Shown piece after piece: positions 41,491 through 50,411 of a stretch of DNA of 54,449 nt; the stretch's first letter is position 1, and every line of letters begins with the position of its first letter. The DNA lies in assembly GCF_014180685.1 (NCBI RefSeq), contig NZ_JACEHF010000010.1, positions 1-54,449 on the forward strand, given 5' to 3'. This DNA comes from Nocardioides pelophilus. GTDB lineage: Bacteria > Actinomycetota > Actinomycetes > Propionibacteriales > Nocardioidaceae. Under the pieces are notes generated by a model. The model did not search any database. It worked only from the letters and a program-made list of their open reading frames with translations, and had not been told where the DNA came from. The translations under genes were made by a program, and so were the position numbers.

Positions 41491-42192
41491 ATGGGAAGCA
41501 CGGAGGTCCTGAGCCGGTCCGTCCAGCGCACGCACGACGCGCTCGCCGAGGAGCTGGAGGTGCTGCGCACGCGGTTCGGGCCGCCCGGCGAGCACGAGGA
41601 GCTGGAGGGGCCGCACCGCGGCTACCAGCCCATCGACGAGTTCGTGACGACCGCGAGCCGACACCTGCACGCCGTCAACGAGGTGCTGGTGCCGCCGGCG
41701 CGCAAGGAGCTGCCCGACGGCAAGCAGGTCACCCACGACTACCACGACTCCATGAGGGTCCTCGAGGTCGTGCTCGCCCACGTCAAGGCCCATGAGTACG
41801 GCTCGGTCTACGAGAAGCGGATCACCTGGCCGGCGGTGTGGTCCGAGGTCGGTACGGCGCTCACCGTGCTGCGCGCGCGTGAGGAGGAGCTCGCCGAGCG
41901 GCTCACCGACCTGCTCGACGACATCGAGATCGACGCGCTCGCGGAGCGGCTGGACGGGGTCGAGCCGGGGGAGCCGTCGCGACCCCATCCGTACCTGCCG
42001 CACAGCGGCGTGCTCGGGTCGGTCGCGCGGGGGGTCGCGAAACGCACCGACCGGGCATGGGACCACGCCGAGGGCCGGCCGCTCTCGTGGCCGAGCCGGG
42101 CGGAGAAGAAGCGCCCGGGGCTGTTGGGGCAGTACCTCATGGCCGACCCCCGGTTCGATCCGGACGAGCCGCCGGACGAGAAGTCCCACTGA
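41491..42192 (+). CDS. Unknown helical protein, possibly hemerythrin-like
   Basis: 233 residues from ATG 41491, with GAGGTGAGG upstream. The central part looks like a four-helix bundle: VTTASRHLHAVNEVLVPPARKEL, THDYHDSMRVLEVVLAHVKAHEYG, ALTVLRAREEELAERLTDLLDD. His and Glu spacing recalls HHE/hemerythrin domains, but the ligand set is incomplete. The C-terminal 70 residues are charged and Pro-rich. I would call it hypothetical with a weak hemerythrin resemblance. Confidence 0.55.
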   Translation: MGSTEVLSRSVQRTHDALAEELEVLRTRFGPPGEHEELEGPHRGYQPIDEFVTTASRHLHAVNEVLVPPARKELPDGKQVTHDYHDSMRVLEVVLAHVKAHEYGSVYEKRITWPAVWSEVGTALTVLRAREEELAERLTDLLDDIEIDALAERLDGVEPGEPSRPHPYLPHSGVLGSVARGVAKRTDRAWDHAEGRPLSWPSRAEKKRPGLLGQYLMADPRFDPDEPPDEKSH

Positions 42193-42216
42193 CCGCGGGT
42201 GCGGCAGGATCGGCGC

Positions 42217-42648
42217 ATGCGCCCGCCGCTCGCCGACGCCCTCGACCTCGCACCGCACCCCGAAGGCGGGTGGTACCGCCAGACCTGGGTCTCGCCCGAG
42301 ACGGTCACGCTGCCCGACGGGAGGGTGCGCCCGACCGCGACGCTGATCTACTTCCTGCTGCCGGCCGGCGACTCGTCGGCGTGGCACCGGGTCGCGTCGG
42401 ACGAGATCTGGCTCGCCCACACCGGATCGGTCACGCTCGAGCTCGGCGGCCCGGGGGCCGCGCCCGCCGACGCCGTGACCACGATCGTGGTCGACAGCAC
42501 GACGCCGCAGGCCCTGGTGCCGGCCGGCATCTGGCAACGGACCGTGCCCACGGACGCCGACGCGCTCGTCAGCTGCCTGGTCTCGCCCGGCTTCGACTTC
42601 GCCGACTTCGAGCTCGCCGACAAACCCGGCGAGCCGTCGCCAACTTGA
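42217..42648 (+). CDS. DUF985 cupin-family protein
   Basis: 143 residues from ATG 42217. LAPHPEGGWYRQTWVS is the DUF985 hallmark; TLIYFLLPAGDSSAWHRVASDEIW and the C-terminal LVSPGFDFADFELAD complete the family pattern. Small double-stranded beta-barrel; the enzymatic role is not established for most members. The start is chosen because CAGGAT lies 6 bases upstream and the family begins here; GTG 42199 would add six residues. Confidence 0.85.
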   Translation: MRPPLADALDLAPHPEGGWYRQTWVSPETVTLPDGRVRPTATLIYFLLPAGDSSAWHRVASDEIWLAHTGSVTLELGGPGAAPADAVTTIVVDSTTPQALVPAGIWQRTVPTDADALVSCLVSPGFDFADFELADKPGEPSPT

Positions 42649-42728
42649 CGACGGCTCGACGGGTCCTGAGCCCGAGTTTGTGACGAGTCGGCGATCTGTC
42701 GGGCGGGGATGATTGGCTGTGCCGTGAC

Positions 42729-45700
42729 ATGACCCCTGCTCCCTCGACAGCTCCCTCGACTGCGCGTTACCGCCTCGCGCCGCGGCGCGCGCCCGCGCCG
42801 CCGCCCGAGCTCGACGAGCACCAGCGGCGGGTCGTCGACCACGAGGGTGGGCCGCTGCTCGTGCTCGCCGGTCCCGGCACCGGCAAGACGACGACGATGG
42901 TGGAGGCGATCGTCGACCGGATCGAGCGGCGCGGCGCCGACCCCGACTCGGTGCTCGCGCTGACCTTCTCGCGCAAGGCGGCCGAGCAGCTGCGCGACCG
43001 GGTGACCGCGCGGCTCGGGCGCACGCTGTCGAGCGGCCTGTCCTCGACCTTCCACTCCTTCGCCTACGGTCTCGTCCGGCGCTACGCGCCCGCCGAGCTG
43101 TACGCCGCGCCGCTGCGGCTGCTGTCGGCCCCCGAGCAGGACGTCGTGCTCCAGGAGCTGCTCACCAACGCGCCCGAGTCGATCCGGTGGCCCGAGTCGC
43201 TGCGGGCCGCGGTCGGCACCCGCGGCTTCGCCCGTGAGGTGCAGGCCGTCATCGCGCGCGCCCGCGAGCGCGGGCTCGACCCGGGCCAGCTCGTCGAGCT
43301 CGGCCGGAGCGAGCGGGTGCCGGAGTTCGAGGCGGCGGGCCTGTTCCTGGAGCAGTACCTCGACGTGCTCGGAGACCAGTCCGCGATCGACTACCCCGAC
43401 CTCATCACCCGCGGTGTGATCGAGGCGCGGGTCCACCAGACCGAGCTGCGGGCGGCGTACTCCTGCGTGTTCGTCGACGAGTACCAGGACACCGACCCCA
43501 GCCAGGTCGCACTGCTCCGGGCGTTGGCCGGCGACGGTCGCGACCTGGTCGCGGTAGGTGATCCGGACCAGTCGATCTACGGCTTCCGCGGCGCCGACGT
43601 GCGCGGCATCCTCGAGTTCCCGCGCCAGTTCCCGACCGCGGCGGGGGAGCAGGCGCCGGTCCTCTCGCTCGGCACCACCCGGCGGTTCGGTTCGCGGCTG
43701 CTGCGCGCGTCGCGGTCGATCGCGGCCGGGATCGCGATCCGGGGCGCCATCCCGGCCGCGGCCTTCGACGCCTTCCGGCACCCGGAGCCGGCGGTCACCG
43801 AGCTGGGCCCCGGCACGATCGAGGTGTTCACGTTCGACACCGCGCGGGCCGAGGTCGAGCGGGTCGCCGACCTGTTGCGGCGGGCCCACCTCGAGGACGG
43901 TGTCGGCTGGAGCGAGATGGCCGTGCTGGTGCGCTCGGGGCGGACGTCGATCCCCGGGCTGCGTCGGGCGCTGACCGCCGCCGGCGTGCCCGTCGAGGTG
44001 GCCGGCGACGAGACTCCGCTGGTGCGCGAGCCGGCGGTGGCCGTGCTGCTGTCCGCGCTCGAGCTGCTGGTGGCCGACGACGTGCCGCGCGACCGGATCG
44101 AGGAGCTGCTCATCTCCCCGCTGGGCGGGCTCGACGCGACCGAGGTGCGGGCGCTGACGCGGGCGCTTCGCGCGGTCCACCCCGAGGTCGGCCCCCGCGA
44201 GCTGGTCCGCCGCGCGGTGCTCGACCCGACGCTGCTCGACGGCGTCGACGGTCAGCCTGCCGCTCGCGCGCGCGCCCTGGCGCGGCTGCTCGACCGGGCG
44301 CGCACCGACCTCGCCGAGGGCGCGTCGGCCGAGCAGGTGCTCTGGACCCTCTGGAGCGGCACGTCCTGGGGCGACCGGCTGCGCGCCGCCAGCCTGGGCG
44401 GCGGCCAGGCGGCCCGGCTGGCCCACCGCGACCTCGACGCGCTGTGCGCGTTGTTCGAGACCGCGGCCCGGTCGGAGGAGCAGCGCGACCACACCAGCGT
44501 GGCGACGTTCCTCGCGACCCTGTCCGCGCAGGAGATCCCCGCCGACACGCTCGCCGAGCGCGGCGTCCGCGGCGAGGCCGTGCGGCTGCTGACGGCTCAC
44601 CGGGCCAAGGGACTGGAGTGGCGGCTGGTGGTGGTGGCGCACGTCCAGGAGGGCAGCTGGCCCGACCTGCGCCGCCGTGACTCGCTGCTCGGCGCCGACC
44701 GGATCGGACCGGCCGGGCAGGGCGGCCTGCTCCCGCCGCTGACCCGGGCCGCGATGCTCGCCGAGGAGCGGCGGCTGTTCTACGTCGCGGTGACCCGGCC
44801 CCGCCAGCGGCTGGTCGTGACAGCCGTGCGCTCGCCCGACGACGACGGCGAGCAGCCCTCCCGGTTCCTCACCGAGCTCGGTCACGAGGTGGTGCACCGC
44901 GTCGGGCGGCCCCCGCGGCCGCTGTCGGTGCAGGGGCTGGTGGCCGAGCTCCGCCGTACCACCGCCGATCCGGCGCAGCCGCTGCCGCTCCGCGAGGCGG
45001 CCGCCGCCCGGCTCCGGCTGCTGGCGACCACCGAGGTGCACGGCCGCCCGTTCGCGCCGTACGCCGATCCGGCGACCTGGTGGGGTCTCCGCAGCCCGTC
45101 GCGATCGCTGCGGTCGGTGCGCCCCGACGACCGCCCGGTGACCCTGTCGGCGAGCGCCCTCGAGGGGCTGCTCACCTGTCCGGCGCAGTGGTTCCTGACC
45201 CGGGAGGCCGGCGGCGGTGTCGTCTCCACCGCCAGCCAGGGATTCGGCAAGGTCGTCCACGCCCTCGCCGAGCGGGTCGCCAAGGAGGAGATCGCGGCCA
45301 CCACGGTCGACGACCTGATGCCCTACGTCGACGAGGTGTGGGAGCGGATGGAGTTCCGCACCCCCTGGTCGCGCGACCGTGAGCGGGAGGCGGTCCGCGA
45401 CGTCCTGGCGCGGTTCCTCGCGTGGCACCAGCGACCCGGCGCCCGCGCCGTCGTCGCGCTCGAGCCCCGGCTGCGCGCCGAGGTCACGTTGCCCGACGGT
45501 CAGACCGTCGCGCTGCACGGCTTCGCCGACCGGCTCGAGCTCGACGAGAACGGGCAGGTCGTCGTGGTGGACCTCAAGACCGGCAAGTACCCGCCCTCCG
45601 ACAAGTCGCTCCCGGAGAACGCCCAGCTCGGGCTCTACCAGCTCGCCGTCGACCACGGCGCTGCCGACGAGCTGGTCGGCCGACCGGTCACGGCGGGCGG

Positions 45701-45908
45701 CGCCGAGCTGGTCCAGCTGCGCCACGGCGACTCGCTGCCGAAGGTGCAGCAGCAGCCACCCTCCCCGCCGCAGATCGAGGCACAGCTGCAGGCAGCCGTC
45801 GCGGCCGTCCGCGACGAGGCGTTCGTCGCGCGGCCGGGCGGCCACTGCGACCGCTGCACGTTCCACCCGATCTGTCCCACCCGCGCGTCCGGGTCGGTGC
45901 TCTCGTGA
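42729..45908 (+). CDS. adnA: Helicase-nuclease subunit AdnA
   Basis: 1059 residues. UvrD-like motor: GPGTGKTTTM (Lys53), VFVDEYQDTDPSQ, VGDPDQSIYGFRGAD, LLTAHRAKGLEW and EERRLFYVAVTRPRQRL. The C-terminal RecB-type nuclease has ALHGFADRLEL, VVVDLKTGKYPPS, and cysteines LLTCPAQW and CDRCTFHPIC, an AddB-like iron-sulfur staple. With AdnB it resects double-strand breaks in actinobacteria. The subunit name follows the Fe-S motif and gene order as in mycobacteria. The stop overlaps adnB (GTGA). Confidence 0.9.
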   Translation: MTPAPSTAPSTARYRLAPRRAPAPPPELDEHQRRVVDHEGGPLLVLAGPGTGKTTTMVEAIVDRIERRGADPDSVLALTFSRKAAEQLRDRVTARLGRTLSSGLSSTFHSFAYGLVRRYAPAELYAAPLRLLSAPEQDVVLQELLTNAPESIRWPESLRAAVGTRGFAREVQAVIARARERGLDPGQLVELGRSERVPEFEAAGLFLEQYLDVLGDQSAIDYPDLITRGVIEARVHQTELRAAYSCVFVDEYQDTDPSQVALLRALAGDGRDLVAVGDPDQSIYGFRGADVRGILEFPRQFPTAAGEQAPVLSLGTTRRFGSRLLRASRSIAAGIAIRGAIPAAAFDAFRHPEPAVTELGPGTIEVFTFDTARAEVERVADLLRRAHLEDGVGWSEMAVLVRSGRTSIPGLRRALTAAGVPVEVAGDETPLVREPAVAVLLSALELLVADDVPRDRIEELLISPLGGLDATEVRALTRALRAVHPEVGPRELVRRAVLDPTLLDGVDGQPAARARALARLLDRARTDLAEGASAEQVLWTLWSGTSWGDRLRAASLGGGQAARLAHRDLDALCALFETAARSEEQRDHTSVATFLATLSAQEIPADTLAERGVRGEAVRLLTAHRAKGLEWRLVVVAHVQEGSWPDLRRRDSLLGADRIGPAGQGGLLPPLTRAAMLAEERRLFYVAVTRPRQRLVVTAVRSPDDDGEQPSRFLTELGHEVVHRVGRPPRPLSVQGLVAELRRTTADPAQPLPLREAAAARLRLLATTEVHGRPFAPYADPATWWGLRSPSRSLRSVRPDDRPVTLSASALEGLLTCPAQWFLTREAGGGVVSTASQGFGKVVHALAERVAKEEIAATTVDDLMPYVDEVWERMEFRTPWSRDREREAVRDVLARFLAWHQRPGARAVVALEPRLRAEVTLPDGQTVALHGFADRLELDENGQVVVVDLKTGKYPPSDKSLPENAQLGLYQLAVDHGAADELVGRPVTAGGAELVQLRHGDSLPKVQQQPPSPPQIEAQLQAAVAAVRDEAFVARPGGHCDRCTFHPICPTRASGSVLS

Positions 45909-48900
45909 TCGTCGACACCCCCCAGCAGCTCGCGGCGCTGATGGGCCACGCCTGGCTCTACAGCGACGAGCAGTTCGCGGCGATCACCGCCGACCTCGAG
46001 CCTGCCGTCGTGGTCGCCGGCGCGGGCTCGGGCAAGACCGCGGTGATGGCGGCGCGGGTGGTCTGGCTGGTCGCGACCGGCCAGGTCGCGCCGGGCGAGG
46101 TGCTCGGCCTCACCTTCACCACCAAGGCCACGGCCGAGCTGCAGACGCGGATCCGCGCCAGCCTCCTCCACGCCGGGCTGCTCCCCGAGCGCGGCCCGCG
46201 GCGGATCGACCCCGACGACCCCGACGCCGACGACGACGTCGAGGAGCCGACCGTGGCGACCTACCACGCCTACGCCGCGGCCCTCCTCTCCGAGCACGGC
46301 CTGCGGATCGGCCACGAGCCCGACACCCGGCTGATCGCCGACGCGTCGCGCTACCAGCTGGCGGCGCGCGCGATCCAGCGGCACCGCGGGCCGGTCAGCC
46401 TGCTGACCGACAGCCCCGCCCACGCGGTGCGCTACCTCCTCGCGCTCGACGCCGAGATGGCCGAGCACCTCGTGACCCCCGACCAGGTCCGGGCCTACGA
46501 CGCCGCCGAGCGACCCCGCTTCGTGGTCGAGCACCAGGCGCTGCTCGACCAGCTCGCCGAGGGGAAGCGGGTCAAGGGCAGGGCCGACCTGGTCGGCGAC
46601 GCGATCGCGGCGATCGACAAGCGGGTCGAGCTGCTCGGCCTGGTCGAGGACTACCGCAGGCTCAAGAGCCAGCTCGGACTGATGGACTTCTCCGACCAGA
46701 TCGCGCTCACCGCTCGGTTGGCGCGGGAGTGCCCGGAGGTCGGCGAGATCGAGCGCGGCAAGTTCAAGGTGGTGCTGCTCGACGAGTACCAGGACACCTC
46801 GGTCGCCCAGGCCACGATGCTGTCGCGGATCTTCGGCGGCGGCCACCCGGTCACCGCGGTCGGCGACCCCAACCAGGCGATCTACGGCTGGCGCGGGGCA
46901 TCGGTGTCGAACATCCTCGAGTTCGGCCGCGACTTCCCGACCGGCGACGGCCGGCGTCCGTCGTACTCCCTGACGGTCAACCGCCGCTCGGACGCCCGGA
47001 TCCTCGCGACTGCCAACCACCTGGCCCGCGACCTCTACGTCGGCCGCGAGCACGACCGGCTGCGGCCCGAGGACGGCGCCGCCGACGGCGAGGTGCGGGT
47101 CGTCGTCCACGAGACCTCCGACGACGAGCTGGCGTGGCTCGCCGACCAGGTCATCGCCGCGCACGAACGCGTGGCGTGGAAGGAGATCGGTGTCCTCACC
47201 CGCGACAACGCGTCGGCGGCCCTCGTCTTCGACGCCCTGACCGATCGCGAGATCCCGGTCGAGATCGTCGGTCTCAAGGGCCTGCTCCGGCTGCCGGAGG
47301 TCGCCGAGGTGGTGGCGACCCTCGAGCTGGTGCAGGACGTCACCGCCAACCCGGCGCTGCTCACCCTGCTCGCCGGGCCGCGGTGGGCGATCGGGCCGCG
47401 CGACCTGGCCCTGCTGGGCCGGCGCAGCGACGAGCTCGCCGGGCAGCGGGGCCAGCAGAGCTTCGCCGACGTCGAGGCGCAGCTCGCAGCGGCCGTCGAG
47501 GGTGCCGACCCGCTGGAGATCCCGTCGCTGTGCGACGCGCTCGACGACCCCGGCGACCTCGACTACTCGCCCGAGGCGCGCGAGCGGTTCGCGCTGCTGG
47601 CCGACGAGCTGCGGCTGCTGCGCCGGTCGGTCGGCGAGCCGATCCTCGACCTGGTCCGCCGGATCATCGACGTCAACGGCATCGACATCGAGCTCGCGTC
47701 GTCGGTGTCGCCGGCCGCCGCCGCGCGACGCGAGAACCTCGACCTGTTCGTCCAGGCGGTCGCCGACTTCCAGGCGATCGACGGCCAGGTGACGTTGCCG
47801 GCGCTGCTCGCCTGGCTCGACGCCGAGGACGAGTTCGGTCAGGGACTCGACGTCGCGACGCCGTCCGAGGCCGACTCCGTCAAGCTGCTGACTGTGCACC
47901 GCGCCAAGGGCCTGGAGTGGGACGCGGTCTTCCTCGTCGGCGTGGTCAAGGACAAGTTCCCCGCCAACCGCGGCCGCTCGTCGTGGCTGAAGAGCCCGGA
48001 GGTGATGCCGGCCGCCCTGCGCGGTGACGCGCGTGACCTGCCCCAGCTCGAGGGCCACGACGCCGACGCGATCACCGACCTCCGCGACCGGCGCAGGCGC
48101 CACGAGCAGGTCGAGGAGCTACGGCTGGCCTACGTCGCCTGGACCCGCGCCCGCCACCAGCACGCGGTGTCCTGCTGGCGCTGGGCGCCGCACCTGAAGA
48201 ACGGCCTCGGCCCGTCGCCGTACGTCGTCGACACCCGCGACGCGATGGAGATGTGGGGCGGGGCGCCCGAGCGGTGGGCCGACGTCGTCGTGAAGGGCGA
48301 GCCCAACCCGTACGCCGACCGCTCGGTCGACCTGCCCTGGCCGATGTCGCACCACACCCCGGAGGTCGACCGCCGGCTGGCCGCTGCCGAGCTGGTCCGG
48401 ACCGCCGAGGACCCGATGCTCGACGACGTGCTGCTGTTCGAGCGGGTCCAGCAGTGGGACGAGGAGATCGCCCGGTTGCTCGAGGAGGCCGCGCGCGACC
48501 GCTCTCCCGAGACCCAGGTCCCGATGCCGGCCAGCATCTCCGCCACCGCGCTGGCGCGGCTGCGCGACGACCCGGAAGGATTCGCCGCCGACCGCGCCCG
48601 GCCGATGCCGCGCCAGCCGTCGGCGGCCGCCCGGTTCGGCACCCGGTTCCACGCGTGGGTCGAGCTTCGGTTCGGTCAGCAGGAGCTGTTCGACCCCGAC
48701 GAACTGCCGGGCCGGGGCGACGCCGGCATCGAGGACGACGACGACCTCAAGCAGGTCATCGCGGCCTTCGAGGCGGGCCCGTTCGCCACGCGACCGCCCC
48801 ACCAGGTCGAGGCGCCCTTCGCGCTGGTCCTCGCCGGCCAGGTGGTCCGCGGCCGGATCGACGCGATCTACGACGACACCGACGCCGGCCCCGACCACTA

Positions 48901-49126
48901 CCTCGTCGTCGACTGGAAGACCAACGCCCGCCAGACCGCCGACCCGCTCCAGCTCGCGCTCTACCGCCTCGCCTGGGCCGAGCTGCGCGGCGTGCCGGTC
49001 GAGCAGGTGCGCGCCGCGTTCTACTACGTCCGGTCGGGAGACCTGGTCGAGCCTGCGGGGCTGGCCGACCGCGCCGAGCTCGAGGCGATGGTGAGCCCCG
49101 GACCGACGCGGGCGGCCACGTCCTAG
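45905..49126 (+). CDS. adnB: Helicase-nuclease subunit AdnB
   Basis: 1073 residues. Motor motifs: VAGAGSGKTAVMAARV (Lys44), VVLLDEYQDTSVAQ, VGDPNQAIYGWRGAS, LLTVHRAKGLEWDAVF and ELRLAYVAWTRARH. The C-terminal nuclease has RGRIDAIYDD and YLVVDWKTNARQTADPLQLALYRLAW (the D-x-K and Q-x3-Y motifs). No cysteine staple is seen, unlike AdnA. GTG start overlapping the adnA stop. Its own stop TAG forms the start of the nudC -10 element. Confidence 0.9.
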   Translation: MIVDTPQQLAALMGHAWLYSDEQFAAITADLEPAVVVAGAGSGKTAVMAARVVWLVATGQVAPGEVLGLTFTTKATAELQTRIRASLLHAGLLPERGPRRIDPDDPDADDDVEEPTVATYHAYAAALLSEHGLRIGHEPDTRLIADASRYQLAARAIQRHRGPVSLLTDSPAHAVRYLLALDAEMAEHLVTPDQVRAYDAAERPRFVVEHQALLDQLAEGKRVKGRADLVGDAIAAIDKRVELLGLVEDYRRLKSQLGLMDFSDQIALTARLARECPEVGEIERGKFKVVLLDEYQDTSVAQATMLSRIFGGGHPVTAVGDPNQAIYGWRGASVSNILEFGRDFPTGDGRRPSYSLTVNRRSDARILATANHLARDLYVGREHDRLRPEDGAADGEVRVVVHETSDDELAWLADQVIAAHERVAWKEIGVLTRDNASAALVFDALTDREIPVEIVGLKGLLRLPEVAEVVATLELVQDVTANPALLTLLAGPRWAIGPRDLALLGRRSDELAGQRGQQSFADVEAQLAAAVEGADPLEIPSLCDALDDPGDLDYSPEARERFALLADELRLLRRSVGEPILDLVRRIIDVNGIDIELASSVSPAAAARRENLDLFVQAVADFQAIDGQVTLPALLAWLDAEDEFGQGLDVATPSEADSVKLLTVHRAKGLEWDAVFLVGVVKDKFPANRGRSSWLKSPEVMPAALRGDARDLPQLEGHDADAITDLRDRRRRHEQVEELRLAYVAWTRARHQHAVSCWRWAPHLKNGLGPSPYVVDTRDAMEMWGGAPERWADVVVKGEPNPYADRSVDLPWPMSHHTPEVDRRLAAAELVRTAEDPMLDDVLLFERVQQWDEEIARLLEEAARDRSPETQVPMPASISATALARLRDDPEGFAADRARPMPRQPSAAARFGTRFHAWVELRFGQQELFDPDELPGRGDAGIEDDDDLKQVIAAFEAGPFATRPPHQVEAPFALVLAGQVVRGRIDAIYDDTDAGPDHYLVVDWKTNARQTADPLQLALYRLAWAELRGVPVEQVRAAFYYVRSGDLVEPAGLADRAELEAMVSPGPTRAATS

Positions 49127-49129
49127 GCT
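49124..49129 (+). promoter_or_regulatory. -10 element TAGGCT of nudC, containing the adnB stop codon
   Basis: TAGGCT lies 6 bases before GTG 49136, and its first three bases are the adnB stop. The arrangement is the same as for ndk. Confidence 0.5.
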
Positions 49130-49135
49130 CGGCCT

Positions 49136-50047
49136 GTGGACTTCGCGCACCTCGCCCTCGCCCGCGACCCGCACGACCGGCTCGGGCTGCACCGCACCGA
49201 CGAGGCCTGGATCGACGGCCGGTGGGCCGATCCCGGGAGTCGGGTGCTGGTGGTCTCCGGGACCCGGGTCCGCCCGCGCGACGGCGCGCTCGAGTGGCTG
49301 CCCACGGCGGAGGCGCCGGACGGCGTACGCGTGCTGCTCGGCGACCGCGGCGACGCCACCTGGTGGGCGGTCATCGTCGACGGCGCGCTCGCCAAGGAGG
49401 AGCCGGAGGCGTGGTTCCCGCTGCGCGGGCTGCTCCCGTTCCTGAGCGGCGACCAGGCCGACAAGGCGCCGCTGGTCTTCCACGCGCTGGGCCTGGCGGA
49501 GTGGCACTGGGCCACTCGCCACTGCCCGCGGTGCGGTGGCCACCTGATGCCGCGCGCGGCCGGCCACGAGCTGGTCTGCGAGCAGTGCGGGAAGCCGCAG
49601 TTCCCTCGCACCGACCCGGCCGTGATCATGCTGATCGCGGCGGGGGAGCCGGGGAGCGACGACGAGCGCTGCCTGCTCGGGCGCGGGTCGCAGTGGCCGG
49701 AGGGCAGGTTCTCGACGCTGGCCGGCTTCTGCGAGCCGGGCGAGACCCTCGAGGACGCCGTCCGGCGCGAGGTCGCCGAGGAGACCGGGGTCGTGGTGGG
49801 GGAGGTGACCTACTTCGGCAACCAGCCGTGGCCGCTGCCCAGCAGCCTGATGCTGGGGTTCTTCGGCCGTGCGGTCACCGAGGAGATCCGGCTCGACGAC
49901 GACGACGTCGACGAGGCGCGCTGGTTCACCCGCGCCCAGATGCGCGAGGAGGCCGAGGCCGGCACCCTCGTGCTGCCCGGCGGGGTCTCGATCAGCCGGT
50001 CCCTCATCGAGCACTGGTACGGCGGGCCGCTGCCCGGCTCGTGGTGA
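49136..50047 (+). CDS. nudC: NAD(+) diphosphatase / RNA deNADding enzyme NudC
   Basis: 303 residues. The zinc ribbon HCPRCGGHLMPRAAGHELVCEQCG (pieces) is followed by FPRTDPAVIMLI. The Nudix box is GFCEPGETLEDAVRREVAEETGV. The NAD-specific motif GNQPWPLPSSLM follows it. It hydrolyses NAD(H) and NAD-capped RNA. Same order as mycobacteria (adnB, nudC, mycoredoxin, uvrD2). It faces the mycoredoxin gene, six bases apart at the 3' ends. Confidence 0.94.
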   Translation: MDFAHLALARDPHDRLGLHRTDEAWIDGRWADPGSRVLVVSGTRVRPRDGALEWLPTAEAPDGVRVLLGDRGDATWWAVIVDGALAKEEPEAWFPLRGLLPFLSGDQADKAPLVFHALGLAEWHWATRHCPRCGGHLMPRAAGHELVCEQCGKPQFPRTDPAVIMLIAAGEPGSDDERCLLGRGSQWPEGRFSTLAGFCEPGETLEDAVRREVAEETGVVVGEVTYFGNQPWPLPSSLMLGFFGRAVTEEIRLDDDDVDEARWFTRAQMREEAEAGTLVLPGGVSISRSLIEHWYGGPLPGSW

Positions 50048-50053
50048 GGAGCG

Positions 50054-50302
50054 TCAGGCGGCCAGGCTGGCCAGCTTCTCCTTGACCTGGGCGACCGAGG
50101 GGTTGGTGATCGCCGTACCGTCGGTGAAGACCAGGGTCGGCACGGTCTGGTTGCCGTTGTTGGCGGACTCGACGATCGCGGCCGCCTCCGGCCGCTGCTC
50201 GATGTCGACGACCTCGTAGGCGATGCCCTCACGGTCGAGCTGGCCCTTGAGGCGTCGGCAGTAGCCGCACCAGGGGGTCGTGTACATCGTGAACGAGGTC
50301 AT
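50054..50302 (-). CDS. Mycoredoxin (glutaredoxin-fold, CxxC)
   Basis: 82 residues from ATG 50302. Active site YTTPWCGYCRRLK, cis-Pro motif TVPTLVF and C-terminal helix SVAQVKEKLASL. Mycoredoxins reduce mixed disulfides with mycothiol in actinobacteria. The gene is divergent from uvrD2 as in mycobacteria. GGAGG lies about 12 bases upstream, a longer spacing than usual. Confidence 0.9.
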   Translation of the reverse strand: MTSFTMYTTPWCGYCRRLKGQLDREGIAYEVVDIEQRPEAAAIVESANNGNQTVPTLVFTDGTAITNPSVAQVKEKLASLAA

Positions 50303-50322
50303 CGGGAAGTGTCGCCTCCGCG

Positions 50323-50331
50323 GTCTAAGGT
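50323..50331 (+). promoter_or_regulatory. -10 element TAAGGT of uvrD2
   Basis: TCTAAGGTC in the region between mycoredoxin and uvrD2 contains TAAGGT. It would give a leader of about 75 bases ending in AAAGGAG before the uvrD2 start. Confidence 0.35.
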
Positions 50332-50411
50332 CTTCGAACGTCAAGAACCTTTCCAGACGTTCTGCTCTCGACCCGCATCAACACCGCTGTCGAAAGGAGT
50401 TGTTCCCGATC

